Of a stretch of 64,000 nucleotides of DNA, positions 37,701 through 50,269 are shown piece by piece. The notes beneath the pieces were generated by a model. The model was not told where the DNA came from, did not search any database, and was given only the letters and a program-made list of their open reading frames with translations. This DNA comes from Carallia brachiata. Taxonomy: Eukaryota; Streptophyta; Magnoliopsida; Malpighiales; Rhizophoraceae. Position numbers and translations under genes: made by a program. The DNA lies in assembly GCA_021464245.1 (NCBI GenBank), contig JADCRB010000031.1:1074762-1138761 (forward strand), read 5' to 3'. The first letter of the stretch is position 1; every line of letters starts with the position of its first letter.

Positions 37701-40700
37701 GAATTTTCAACGCCATCTTCATTGTTGACAAGTGATCCTACAAGGAGTCTTTTTGTATGATTCCTAAACAATTATGTCTTTGCATGATTATATTTTATTC
37801 CAAGTTATTTTACAGTTAGTAACAGTTTTTGTATACTCATATTGGAAAGGTAGTTTTGAGATTCTGAGATTCCTCATTCATCGAAAAATTCTAACTGTAC
37901 TAAATGCCATCAATATGCCCCTAAATGATTCTTAGGCCCTCAGGAGCAGGAGACTACTTGATGTTTGCTCTGGAAAACTTCATGTTCCAGTAGGAATGTC
38001 AAAGTCAATAGGATGTCCATTATCATTGTAAATCTAATATCATTGTTTTTTTTTTACCCCTTACAGAGAAGTGCCTGTTACATTCAGATTTTTGCACTGT
38101 CTAAATGGTTGGCCGTTACTTTTCCGGTTGAATATTATGAATTTGCTGGAGGTTTGCAGTGGAGTATTCCATACTTCAATCTCCCGTGGGAAAGTAGGGG
38201 TACATATCCAATTATTGTTGGCTCAAATTTCTCTACCAGTCCACATTCCCATATCTCCAATGCCAAAAATTTTGGATATTCCAAAAGCATGCAACTGGAA
38301 GAAGGGACCTTGAATATTGCTACTCCGGTGTCTGGCTTGCCTCTTACTCCAATGGAGTACATGTCATTTTTTGAGGTCTAGAATCATTCTTCTTGAAACT
38401 TGTTTTTAATGTCCAACTGTTGTATAGATTTTAAATAACACAGTCCCTTGTCTATTTGCAGAGCCAAAACTTTAAACCAGAAGCAGATTATGTTGTGGAT
38501 CCACAACATTCAAATGGGTAAGTATTTCTAATATTTTGTTCTATTTCTTCTCTAAACACCCCAAACATTATATATATACAAGTGTCTCTGTGCATGAGGC
38601 TCCTACATTTTGGGTTCTAGGGGAGGGTCAGATATACACAGTCTTACCCCTTGTTTTTGTAGGCTGTTTCAATAACTTGAACCTACGCCAAGGCTCACCC
38701 TTCACATCCCAACATTATAGATATTAAAAATTAATTAAAGAATGTCTGCAATGAGTTGCAAGAGCAAAAAATGTGAGTTGCTACTTTACCGGATCACTTT
38801 TAGAAACTAGCTTGTGATGCTACAAAGTTCTGATCGTGACTTGAGTGGTTTGTCTCTGATGATCTATGTTAGAGTATAAAATATAAAAGTCCCATATTAG
38901 AAAGGAGGGAGGAGTAAAGCAACATATAAGTGTGGTTAGAAGACCCATAACCTAAGTTTAAGGTTTTAGGTAATATGTGGTGTCCAAAAGCCCATTTAAT
39001 ATTACTTATTTCTTCCTTGTTGTTATCCGCTTAAGTTATTGGGACTATACTTCTACAAATCTTTACAATCTAACAATATTTTTTCCTTCTCAGATACCAT
39101 CATTAGTTCTGTTTTTCACCTTGTAGGGTTACAATCTACTGCAATATGAATGAAAATGCTGATGTATATATTTGATTTTGTCTCATGTAGGTGGAGGGAT
39201 TTTGATAGATGCATGTTCTGGCTAGCCCTAATTGGTGGAAGTTCAGTACTGCTACATGCTTCGCTCATTTTTATCCTAACATTCTCGAAGCAAAGCCCTG
39301 AAAAGCTGACAGACTACGGAGCACTACCATTCCCAAGATTTGAGATATTTCTCGCTATACTGGCATTGCCTTGTATATGTGCAGCCTCTGCTACTGTTAT
39401 CAGAGGTACCGTGCATGCTCCTATTTTCCTTTTAAAACCTTTAACTTAATTTCATTTCCCTGTACTTGAATGACAGGTGGTTACTAATGTAATGTTTGAT
39501 TGCAACATGAAGCATGCTCCAACTCATCCACAATTTTAGCCCCCCACACTTTCCAGCAAAAAAATTGTACAGATATATCTGCATGTTTGTGCACATGTAT
39601 GTGAAATTTATGTTAATAACATGCATACTTTGGGATGCTACGAGTTTATACAAGATGAAAAAGAATTGATTGGAGTGGTATCACCATCATGCATCTATGC
39701 CACAACCGAAACAATTTGGGACATCCCCAGAACTATTTTCCTGATGATAGTCTAGCTAACCACCACTACGTACTACAGTATCTAACAGTTGAATGGCTTT
39801 TAACCCAAAAGACTAATTCAAAAAAAAAAAAGGAAGAAAAATATCTAAGCATGAATATTCATTACTATTTGAAATGGTGTTGCTTGATGTCTTGCCTTGC
39901 TGAAGCTAAACACACCATGCAAATATGTTGTCTTTATCACAGTTACTTTCTCATTAAGCTTTAGGAGAACTTGAATTCACTCAAAGCTGTACAGTTAAGC
40001 TGACAATAATTTTTCCTTGATTCAGGAGGAACAGTTTCAGGAGTTATAGTTGGCTCTCTGCTGCTCAGCACTGTGGGTTTTTTACTTCTGGCGTTGCTTT
40101 TGTTCCTGTCTATTGGAATTACTCTAGGAAAGCTACTTCAGTACAAGGAAGTCCATCGAGAAGGCCAGATATTTCACTGGTATCAAGAAATCATTCGAGT
40201 AACTTTGGGTCCAGGCAAAAGAGGCCAATGGACATGGAAAAACCAGCCTAAGTCTGTTTATCTAATCATGTTAGGTCCTTTGTTTGAAGATCTAAGGGGC
40301 CCTCCTAAGTACATGCTTTCACAGATTTCCAGCGGCAATCCTGAGATGCAAAGAGATCACATTATTGCCTCTGATGATGAAACAGAGGATGCAGAAGCAC
40401 CTTTTATTCAGAAACTGTTTGGAATCCTTAGAATATACTACACACTGCTTGATTCAGTCAAACGCGTTTCTTTGGGAATCATGGCTGGTGCGTTCTTAAA
40501 TAATTGGTCATCTAAAGCTCCAACAGTCATTCTGTTGTGCATTATCTCCTTTCAGCTCTTTTTCCTGGTTCTTAAGAAGCCTTTTATCAAGAAAAAGGTT
40601 CAGTTGGTTGAGATAATCTCTGTTAGCTGCCAAGTAGGTTTGTTCGGTACTTTTTATGCCCTCTTGGAGACAATTATCAGGGAAGGCCGAAACTAAAGTT

Positions 40701-41210
40701 GGAATCTTCATGGTTGTACTCTTCTTAATTGGATTTTCGGCACAGATGATCAACGAATGGTACGCCTTACATAGACAAACAAAGCGGCTGGACCCTGCTG
40801 ACAAGTCTTTCTTAACAGGACTGAAAATTGCATCAATTGGATTTCTCATGTTTTTCCTGCCAGAGAAGATGAGCAGAAAGCTGGTAGGCAAGCTACCATG
40901 GCATCAACAGACAAATGCAGAAAATGGGGCAGGGACCAATTCTTCTGCTGACAGAAACAGAAGTTCAGGAAGCCGGAGCTCGGGCAATCCAACAGATAAA
41001 TCATGGCAGAAACAGCTAAAAGAGCTGGCGAAGGCAAGCTTTACGAGGGAAGGAAATGAAGGTTCGAGCGATCCTCCGACAATTCGTAACAAATGGAGTG
41101 GATTTTGGGGAACCAAGAAGAGTGGGAGTTCATCATCCCACAATCAAACTTCAGATTCAAAACCAAATCAATTGTACAAAGATTTAGAAGCCATTTTTGC
41201 ATCGAAGTAA
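34710..41210 (+). CDS. Multi-pass membrane protein with Ig-like ectodomain, frame broken twice
   Basis: A conserved plant family of about 1,090 residues with unknown role, usually labelled bacterial Ig-like domain or transmembrane protein. Thirteen exons: 34710-34936, 35132-35261, 35434-35570, 35785-35986, 36335-36573, 36683-36794, 36965-37109, 37315-37457, 37585-37754, 38067-38375, 38462-38517, 39191-39405, 40026-41210. In order: signal peptide (LSWLVLSCWVLSLLLF), a long Cys- and Asn-glycosylation-rich ectodomain with TVPPTAY and YFSEPVLNSS Ig-like blocks, then about eight hydrophobic helices and a Ser-rich cytosolic tail ending LYKDLEAIFASK. Exon 1 is one base short near 34880-34885, after TATFVFQ. 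Exon 13 loses two bases (or gains one) near 40667-40690, after YALLE; both frames on either side match the family. The intron after exon 7 starts GCAAGT. Upstream in-frame TTG codons were not used as starts. Confidence 0.85.
38564..38724 (-). mobile_element. Au-type SINE with target duplication, internally deleted
   Basis: On the minus strand it reads GTGAGCCTTGGCGTA, then B-box GGTTCAAGTTATTG, AAACAGCCT, GGGTAAGACTGTGTA, GACCCTCCCC and GGAGCCTCATGCAC, the known order of plant Au SINEs. The part between the head and the B-box is missing. AACATTATATATAT (38564-38577) and AACATTATAGATAT (38711-38724) flank it as a target duplication with one mismatch. It lies in intron 11 of the membrane protein gene. 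Confidence 0.75.
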
Positions 41211-42925
41211 TGTAGAAACAACCCGGGACATTGTACTCTTAATTTTTTTCAACAGCTTGCATGGCCGTGAAATTCAGTTGCTCACAATAATTTGTGTCCA
41301 TAGTTTTGAGTAAATCATGTTTATTTTTTTGCATATATAAGCTTAAAGCTTGTTGTTCACGTTCCATTGCCATCTGACAGGTATCATTCCCAGACTACAA
41401 AAAGAAACATGTTAATATCTCGATATCTTCTATTGGACGAAATGCTTTTGGCCTGGCGAGGCTAGTTTGGGCAGACAAAACTAAAACAAAAACACTTCAA
41501 AACGACATGCCGTTGTTTGTCTAAAAATAATAGCAAGCGACATCATACGTAGCCAAACATTTCTGGTCGAGGACAACACACGAGTCGTAAAATTACTTTT
41601 TAGGTTTTATTACCGTGGTTAGTTCAATTGGATTGTTTTTTTTTTTTAACACAAAAAAAAGGTATTATTGACATGTAAATCATTGCATGTGTAGATTGAG
41701 ATCATGATCATTTGTTATTATCTTCATTTAACTTATCTTATAAGAAAGTAACCATCATCTAAATATTGTTAAATCTGAACGTAACTTTCTCAAATCGATT
41801 GCAGTGTTAACAAATTATAAATCAACACTAACGCACACAACTTTTATTGCTTGGTGTTAAAAATCATTACCCTCCTCTTGCACAAATTGAGACTCGAATT
41901 TGAATTAAATATAAAGAAAAGATGTTAAATAATTATTAAAAAGATTATTTCAGGTGGTAGATACATCTTTTTTTAACATAAGAAACAAAGAGAGAGATGC
42001 TAATTCTAAAAGACATATATTTTATATAATTATTTTAATTATAAATATAATTAAATAAAAAAATATTATTTTTTTATTATTATAATAAATCTAACTAATT
42101 ATATAATAAATTCAATAAATCACCGTTCTAAAAAATTGTTCTTCTTCGAATCTACAATTTTTCTCATCCCAAACTTGAATCTCAAATCAAAATCCCGTGG
42201 TTAATTTTTTTATATATTAAAAAGAGCGGCGTTACATGGACTGCCGATTGATGGAAATGTCAGAGTGATGAGAGGTCAGTAAGATATTAATTTTTTTATA
42301 AAAATTAAAATTTAAATAATATTTAGTATTATTTTAAATAAAATTAATAATATATTAAACTTTAATTAAAAAAATGGACTAAGATCCGACAAGTGTTGGG
42401 ATGAAAATCCCAACCCACTACGTTTAGCCTATTAAAAACGTGTGCATACTGAATCTCTAGATAAGAATTATGTAATCAATTTTTTTTAATAAAAAAAAAT
42501 TTATATAATATATTTTTTTAAATAAAAAAATTCATTTAATTTAAAATTAAATATAAATAAAATACGTCGATTATTACTAAATTATCATTTTATTAATCAA
42601 TATTTTATAGGTGAGCGAATCAGACTTGTACATCCTTAGATCTGGCGTGTAAAAGTAGCGATTTGTTTTTTTTTTTATATCGACCCTTCATTAACAAGAA
42701 AACCCTTTTCCAAAAACAAGAACCCCCAAAAAAAAAAGTAGCAGCCAGCGGCGGCATTGGCAGCGGCACCTGTGGAATTGGCATCAGGTCATCGCAGGTG
42801 TCGTCCTTTCCCAAGAAAATCGTGGTCCAAACCGAACACAGGACATCTCTGTCTTCGTGTCTTTGTCTGTCTGGCTGTCTGGGGTTTCGGCGTATATTAG
42901 GTTTCGGGTGAAGGAAGGAAGGGGG
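41211..42925. other. Spacer between membrane protein gene and glutaredoxin gene
   Basis: AT-rich with no gene. A 38-bp stretch at 41757-41794 resembles 61378-61415 (CTAAATATT, TAAATCTrAA, TGACTTT parts shared). The glutaredoxin leader appears from about 42670, where the DNA becomes GC-richer. Confidence 0.6.
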
Positions 42926-45223
42926 ATGGGTTCATCGTTGAGTTTAAGCAATGTTAGCGAAGAAGACAGGGAGATGGCTCTTACCAAGGTCAAGACCATC
43001 GCCACCTCCGCTCCTGTCGTCGTCTTCAGGTTTCTTTTTTCTTCTCTCTCTCTCTCTCTCTCTCTATTTTTTTTCCCAATTCTTATTATATTTTCTCAAC
43101 AAATCGGTCTCCTTTTTCCTTGGATTTTTCTGGGTTTTTTTCGTTTTCTTCAATTTGTTTTCTTTTTTCTTACTCCTTGTGGATCGATCGGATTTGTGTC
43201 TGCGCCCATTGTTAGTTAAATAAATAGCATTTGGTTTCTGTTTCTCTCTGTCTTCTTGAAATAACCAATTTTTGATTTTGTTTGCTTTCGTCCCCTTATA
43301 CAAATGATAGACCTGAGCATTCAATCCAAGATTATGCAATCTCAAAAGATTAAAACTTCTAACACGCCACGTCCCATTCAATCGAGACGATTCGGTTCTC
43401 GATAAGGATCAGATGTAAGCAATCTTACTATGTAAAAGATGTCGTTTTTGTTGTGATCTCCAATTCACGTTATTGTTTACTGACATTACCGTTACATTAA
43501 GGCTTGTGCTTTGTTGTTGCTACCATGAAATTCAAATTAATCGGCCGAGGATTTTTAGTCATGTAACTTACTCTGCCCAAAAAACATAGGGAACGCTGTG
43601 TACGTTAACCCTTCCCCAAGATCCCATGTATGTGGGAGCCTTGTGCACTAGGTTGTCCTTTTTTTAAAATTATTCTATTGAGTTTCATTATTAATTAGAA
43701 TAATGGATTTGGCCTGATTTAAAATTTAAAAATTGAGGAGCGCTTAATTACAAAATCTCTGCTAATCATTGGAAAAAGTCTGTTATTTTTGGTTTGGTGA
43801 CGTTGATAAGCATATTGTATTACTAACTAATTCATAACACTGCCCATCTAATTATGGATCTTATTTTCTGTGCTTATGATTGCAGTAAGTCCTACTGTGG
43901 TTATAGCTATAGGGTCAGGCAGCTTTTGACATCGCTAGGAGCAAGTTTCCATGTCATTGAACTAGATGAGGAAAGTAAGTCTTGGCCACTCTTTTTTAAG
44001 TGGTTGCTAGTTGCTGCTACATTGTTCCTTGTGATATTCTTCATTTCATTTTATCATTGCAATCTGGTGAATTGTGTGATTTATATTTGCATCTGAGGGG
44101 TTCTGGCTATATTCGCTGGACTGGGGATGGTTAGGAAAGTTTGTCACTGCTTGTTTTCACTCCTTTGATAGCATCCCAGTGCACAAGACTCATCCCTCTT
44201 GTAGCACAAAAGATTTTTCCGAGACTTGAATTGGCGACTTCCAAGTCCCCCTGTGGTAATCTGTATTTGAATGTATTGTGTCTTCTCTAAAAGGACTGCC
44301 TGCTTTTCCTTCGAATTGTGTGTGAGCGACTCAATGCTATGGTTACAAACTAGCTTTTAGTAAATATCAGTTATTGCAGAAGCGATGAAACCCAAGGATT
44401 TACTGCCTTGCATTGATCACTTCTGCAACTGCAAGTGCCATAGACTTTCTATTTCAGTAAACCTTGGGTTGGTTGGCCTTTTGTGTGCCTTTTGTGTCCA
44501 GAGACTATCTGCCTTCAAGTTTTGACAGACAATGGCTGATATTTACGTAAGACTAGGAGACAAGTTTTGTGAATGTCACTTGGTTTCCTACCTAGACAAT
44601 CATCACTTGGCTACCCTCTCTATTCTATTTATACTTGGCTTTTTTTAGATTGTGTGTTGGTGACGTATGTTTTTCAATAACAACTTAAGCAAATTTAGTG
44701 CTTAAGTGGTGTCTGAGAATATCTCACTCACCGGGACAATAATATGTCAAGTTATGAACTGGTATGCTTATATGTCAATCTCTATGTAAAACAATGTGTT
44801 TTCCTCATTGGATGGTGAATCTCACTTTTATTTATGAATGCCATATATATGCTAACAATGAAAATTTGATTCTTAAGCCTGCTATCTTACTGCAACCTTT
44901 TGATGAGGTTTTTGTCCTTGAAGATGATGGGTACAAAATGCAGTCAGCTTTAACACAGTGGACTGGACTAAGGACCATACCCAATGTGTTCATTGGGGGA
45001 AAACATGTTGGCGGCTGTGATGGTAAGTCCATGCTTTTCTTCCTAATTGCTCTTTTCGTGCTTTCTTTTCTTCAATCTTAGTTCCCTTGTTCATGTGACC
45101 CACAAATGATTGATTCTTTTGCACAACTGTTTCATGGCTGCAGCACTACAACACAAATACAGGAAAGGCGAGCTCTTGCCTCTTTTGAATGAAGCTGGTG
45201 CTGTTGCCAATAAGCCTGCTTAG
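42926..45223 (+). CDS. GRXC1-like: Class I glutaredoxin, GRXC1-like, with CGYS active site
   Basis: A small thiol-disulfide oxidoreductase that uses glutathione. Four exons (42926-43029, 43886-43974, 44924-45022, 45144-45223) join in phase to 123 residues. It begins MGSSLSLSNVSEEDREMAL, with no evident transit peptide, so it is probably cytosolic; Gly2 may be myristoylated. The active site is Y38-C39-G40-Y41-S42. The cis-Pro loop TIPNVFI (82-88) and glutathione-site GGKHVGGCD follow, and the end is NEAGAVANKPA. The body matches plant GRXC1, whose usual site is CGYC; here the second cysteine codon is AGC (Ser). CGYS would allow monothiol chemistry and Fe-S cluster binding but not dithiol reduction. 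Confidence 0.9.
43042..43066. repeat. CT microsatellite in glutaredoxin intron 1
   Basis: A CT run 12 bases after the first donor site. Confidence 0.85.
43590..43667 (+). mobile_element. 5'-truncated Au SINE
   Basis: The plus strand reads CTGTGTACGTTAACCCTTCC, CCCATGTATGTGGGAGCC and TTGTGCACTAGGTTGTCC, then a T-run: the 3' third of an Au SINE, in glutaredoxin intron 1. The tRNA-like head is missing. Confidence 0.7.
44172..44252 (-). mobile_element. Degenerate Au SINE fragment
   Basis: On the plus strand it reads ATCCCAGTGCACAAGACTC, then TTTTTCCGAGACTTGAATTG and GCGACTTCCAAGTCCCC, the reverse complement of the tail and B-box region of an Au SINE. It lies in glutaredoxin intron 2, opposite to the gene. 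Confidence 0.55.
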
Positions 45224-46688
45224 ACAGGAATGGTGTCAGTCATTCTTTGTAAAAGGATGGAGCAAAGTTTCATTTTTCATTTGCCAATGTACCCGATGAT
45301 ACATCAGACTGCAAGATTATACCTATTGATTGTCACTTATGATGTCATTTTTCAGCCGGTCTTGCAGTTTGCAAGAAATTGGTTCTGGAAATTAAAACTC
45401 CTATGTGGTTATGGCAAGCCTAATATTTTTTTCTTTTCGATTCATTCTTTGTTCCAGAAGTCTATGGAGCACTCCAACCAGTATACCATGATGTGAATGA
45501 TGGTGGTTGGAAGTTTTTCTCAGGTGGTGTTCTTGGTTTGAGAACAGGGTTCATTCTTATTTCCTTGAATCCTTCTATCTCAATTATAATGAACTGAATC
45601 GAAATGCTGTATCTCATCACACCGTTGGAAATTTATTTCCGAAGTTTAACTAACATCCAGGCACAGAAGGAGCTTACAAAATGAATGTTGACAAGTTCAT
45701 ATTTCATCGAGGAAGAAGCTCTTATATCATATGCCATGAATCACATGAATCCATTAGTTAATTAGTGTTGGGATTGCCCATGCATATTCTGACGGCAAAG
45801 AGACATAATAAAGAAAATATTTTTGTCTGCCTGATTCTATAATGGGATGGCCTGTTTTCAATCCAAAAAGCTTGGCTTCTCAAGTGTCAGGCAACTCGAG
45901 AATCCTGTTCTTTCAGCCTCTGAATTGCCATCAGAACCCCTGATCGGAGCTTCCGATTGGGTGTCCTGGCTGGCCATAGATACTGCTTGTGCTTCAGGCT
46001 TCAGCTATGATATTAACATGGCCGCTTGCGACTCGCTGCTGCTGCCTGTAACAATCATTGTTGAATTGGAACTTAAATCCATAAGATTGCTCCCCGGTTT
46101 AGAAGCATGCAAAAGAAATTCGAGTGGTCAAAAAAGTCACTAAAGTGTCATTACTTCTGCAAGTTAATCTCTTGCGCCGTTTTGGCGGGTTAAACTGATT
46201 AATGAATTGATTTATCGAATCAGTTACGACAGTACCCGTATAAATTTTAGCAAACCCACGAAGGCAATGAGGCTTGAATGAATCGTCAATCAGACTTGTA
46301 GGAAACAAATGCTTAGTAAATGATAAAGAGGAAAAATTCTACCATCTCAAACACAAAAATCAGTTCATTTGGACCTGGGGTAAAGGGTACAATAATTGGC
46401 ATGTTAACTGAATGATAGACATTTTGCGCCATAAAATACATCAGACACAAGACCAGCTATCAAGTTTGACAATCTTACGAGGAGGTGAAACAATACCATA
46501 CAACCGTATTTGTTTTAGGCACTTAAAATGCTACAATTAAAAATAGGTGTATTTTTTCTCAATTGAAAATCTTTTGCTCATGGCAGCCTGGTAACCATGT
46601 CTTCTTTCATCCTCTGCAATTGCCAAACGAAATGGACGGAAGAGGCTTTAGGTAATTATTCTCCCATTAGATGCAACAGGATTCCAAC
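45224..46688. other. Convergent spacer between glutaredoxin and TrpD genes
   Basis: The 3' flanks of two genes that point at each other. A 98-codon plus-strand ORF at 45847-46143 has no recognisable motif, no introns with partners and no conserved look. I see no gene. Confidence 0.6.
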
Positions 46689-49383
46689 TCAAGTCTCAGT
46701 TGCCTTGGAAACTTTAATCCACGACTCCAGCGTCTTGAGAGCTTGTCCTGATGATTGTGTCTCCCGAGCCACGCCTACTCCTTCAGCAAGAGAGTCCACA
46801 TGGCCACTTACCCAGAGAGCTGCTGCTGCATTTAGAATCTGAGAGATCATTGTTGCACCAAAAGTTGGTTCATAAGATTGTTCAATGATCCATATAATCT
46901 CATGCACGCAAATGGACAGAAGACAACAAACGTAAACAAGTCTCTTGAAAGCCAAAAGGTATCAAAGGACTCACAAATGCATTAGCAATGGGTCCTTTCT
47001 GTCCTGCTAATACACTTCTCAATATATCTGCATTATAGGCTGGCCCTCCACCTCTCAAGTCATCCAATGTGCAACGAGGAATGCCAAACTCCACTGTCCA
47101 ATTGACAATCTCTTCTTATCAGCAGTTCTATAATCAAATAACATTCATACTTTTGCACCAATAAGGATAAAATGACAAACAATGAATGTATTGTAATGTG
47201 TAAACCAAATTTATAAACTTAGCACTCCATTGCAACTGACACATAGAACAATCCCTCTGGCATAAAGAAAGCAACTAAAAAAGAACACCATGAAACATCC
47301 ATCTTACCTGGATCAAATGAGATTTTCTCAATTTTTTCTGCAGTGACATCAAGGACCATCCCAGGGCCTGTATGCAGACAATTATGAGTGCACCAGATAA
47401 GATTTAAGAGCAGACAAAAACGGGTAATGCAGACCTGACTATATCAAATATAGCAAATGTAATGCAAAGAAGTCAAAGAAACAACCTGACTATATCATTA
47501 ACATAGGCATAATTTGGCGTATAGAAAAAGAGTCATACCCAGAGGACTCATTTCATCTAAGCCTTCAGAGTGAACAACCAGTGCTCTCCTCATTCCAAAC
47601 CGTTGCAATGCTCTAGCCATTTTGTACACCTATACGAAACTGAAGATCAAAACTAATCCTAGGGCATTGAAGGAAAAATATTCCTTTGAAAGCATCATGG
47701 AATTTTTTGAATAATTTTGAGAACTTACGAGGTCGTCCTTGAATACACCAACAACAGCATAAGGTACCCGTGCAGGATTCAACATAGGGCCCAGTATGTT
47801 GAATACTGTTTTCACTTTTAGCTTTTTCCTCACAGGGCCAACAATCTTCATCGCTGGGTGGTATTTTGGGGACATCATAAAACCAATTCCCACTTCATTC
47901 ACACATCTTGATACTCCCTGAGTTAATGAAATATAAGCAATTTATAAATATATGCAACTTCAGAAGAACAAGGAAATAGCAAGTGCTACAGATGAACAAA
48001 GCAAAGAAAAATGATCAGCTGGAGGGCAAGACACAGATAATTAGACCAGAGAGCAAATGGTAAAGAGATAATGTAATTCTCTACCCAACTTCATTCATTT
48101 GGCAAAAGCTCAAATGTGTCTTGAATCTGCTAATGGGAAGGAAGCGAATACTGTTTACAACTGTAATACACAAGAAAGACTTCAAGCTAATACAAACTAC
48201 CGCTATTAATAATGGTTGCTTTACGGTGAACTTACCTCTGGATCCAAGTCAATAACTACCCCCAGTGCCTCCAAAACGTCAGCACTTCCACATGCAGAAG
48301 AACTTGAACGGTTCCCTTGCTGTAAAGAAAGCAAAGACGAGTCAAAATGTCATTCACAACATTTTGTGCAAACCTACTGATGTAGGATGGCTTATGAAAC
48401 TGATGTAGGACAAACAAGAAAACAATCTTTTTTCCTTATTCTCCAACAGCCACATAAAATATTTTACGGCAGCACTGTGAATGAAAAGGATTTGACCTTG
48501 GCAACTTTTGCACCACAAGCAGCAGCAAGTATTGATGCTCCCGTGGATATGTTCACGGTGTTTGCTCCATCACCACCCGTTCCAACAATGTCAACAGCAT
48601 CAACCAACCCTTCAACCTTCCTGGCGCGCTTAATCATTGCCTTCGCCAATCCCACAATCTAATCCAACACGAAACTCAATGAAAGAAATTTCTTTACATT
48701 TGACACCAAAATTTTCCATACATCTCTAATTATAGTATCTCGCACTCAAGAGTCGAGTTTGATCAACATTGCTTGAATTTGATCAACTTTGCGAAAATCA
48801 AGAAGGTGATCTCTACTCTAAAAAGTAATAAAAGCACTAAACTTTGTGTCTCTAAGAACTACAAAAGCAAAGATGAGCCAACTTACTTCTTCAAAGGTCT
48901 CTCCTTTGGCTCTGAGCAAGACCAGGAAGGCACTGATTAATGCCTCGTTTGTATCGTTTAGTAGAAAATTTAAAGATGCTTCCGCTTCAGATTCCGTTAT
49001 ATCCACCCGACTAATGAGAGATTCAATCAGCTATTAAAAAAAAAAAACCATCAAAAAAATCCCAAAATATCAAAAAAAAAGAAAGAAAGAAAGAAAGAAA
49101 AAGCATTAAAAGAACACCCAGAAGCAGATAGTTGAATTCTGAGAATTACCTCATTAAATGCAGTTATGGGTGGACTCAGATTTTCACAAACACTGGGTAG
49201 GGCGTTCAGCAAAGTTACAGTTCTGCTTCTGTTGCTCAGTCTCTTGACGCGAGTAGTTGATGTCCAAGCACTGTTATTTCTATCTCCAAGATCAAAAACT
49301 GAAAATAATGGAAGCCCACCAGATAATGAACGCGAAGAAATTACTGGCCGAGGGGTAGGCAATAAAGAGAGAGCCACTGCCAT
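46689..49383 (-). CDS. PAT1: Anthranilate phosphoribosyltransferase, plastid (TrpD/PAT1)
   Basis: Transfers phosphoribose from PRPP to anthranilate, step two of tryptophan synthesis from chorismate, in the plastid. Nine exons (49150-49383, 48887-49030, 48497-48658, 48236-48319, 47729-47917, 47539-47629, 47308-47367, 46975-47093, 46689-46838) join in phase to 410 residues. The start MAVALSLLP opens a Ser/Arg-rich transit peptide (about 1-60). The PRPP-binding motif [18 protein letters not shown], then [30 protein letters not shown] and [12 protein letters not shown] are complete, and [11 protein letters not shown] and AAALWVSG close the fold. Frame and splice sites are clean. No other Trp gene is nearby, as expected in plants. 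Confidence 0.96.
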
Positions 49384-50269
49384 TGCAACCAAAATGGGGG
49401 TTGAAAAACAAAGAAAAAAAAAAACCAATCAAACCCAGATTAAGGGGGATCGCAAGTTGATTTCTATATTTGGAGAAGAAAAAGAAGAGGTGGGGTTATT
49501 ATAAATATTGGGTTCTCGGCCTACAAGATCCGCACATGCAAATTGCAAAGCCACTGGTTAAAGAAAATCTGTGCTCTGGCTACAAAAAGTACACTTTACA
49601 GACCCAAGTAGGATTCTTTGACTCCAGGAATTCCAAGTAGGATCGTTTAAAGTGATGGGATTTAATGGGGTTTCTAGCAGACCTTGTCACAGGATTTGCA
49701 AAGCGACAGAACAGGTTAGCGTTTACAGGAGGAGAGCAGAGCGCAATGACCGCTGTGGCCTCTATTATATGTAGCGATTGGAGGAAAGAAGGTAGGTGGG
49801 ACATTGCGCTATTAATGCCTGGGATGTCATTAGTGAGTATGATTAAGGCCAAGAAGATTTAGCAAATAAACTTCTTATAACGTGGAGGGTTATATACCTC
49901 TTATGATTGTAGATTTCTAGTTTGGTGGGTTATAACTTTTTTTTTTTTTCTTATTGTAGAAATAATAGTTCATTATTAAAAAAAATTAATTAAAATGATA
50001 TAAAATATATATTTTATATCGAAAAGACTAATATTCAAACCTAACAAATAGCCTTATTATTACATGGAAGGATATATGTCTCATATGATTGTAGATTTGT
50101 AGTTTGGTTAGTTCAATAAATGAGAACAAAATTACTAAAAAGAACACACGTAAAAGCAAAGACTAGGGATATTGTTAACAAGTTTTGGAATTGATGACCA
50201 AATGTGTCCATGGAACAGATCATGTTGGCCGATTTAGCTTTTTTCACGGAAACTAGCTTGATTTGTTGA
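49384..50269. other. TrpD upstream region
   Basis: A leader-like purine/pyrimidine tract, then a compositionally balanced stretch at 49560-49860 with overlapping ORFs on both strands (65 and 90 codons) and no family match I recognise. It becomes AT-rich beyond 49920. Confidence 0.5.
49499..49507 (-). promoter_or_regulatory. TATA-like element of the TrpD gene
   Basis: The minus strand reads TATTTATAA, about 117 bases upstream of the start codon and just upstream of a GA-rich leader-like stretch. Confidence 0.35.

Noticed and set aside
45847..46143. 98-codon ORF downstream of the glutaredoxin gene
   Set aside because: It lies in the 3' flank between convergent genes, has no motif and no leader-like context.
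49580..49862. Overlapping ORFs on both strands upstream of TrpD
   Set aside because: Open frames on both strands of the same 280 bp are expected in balanced DNA. Neither shows a recognisable domain.
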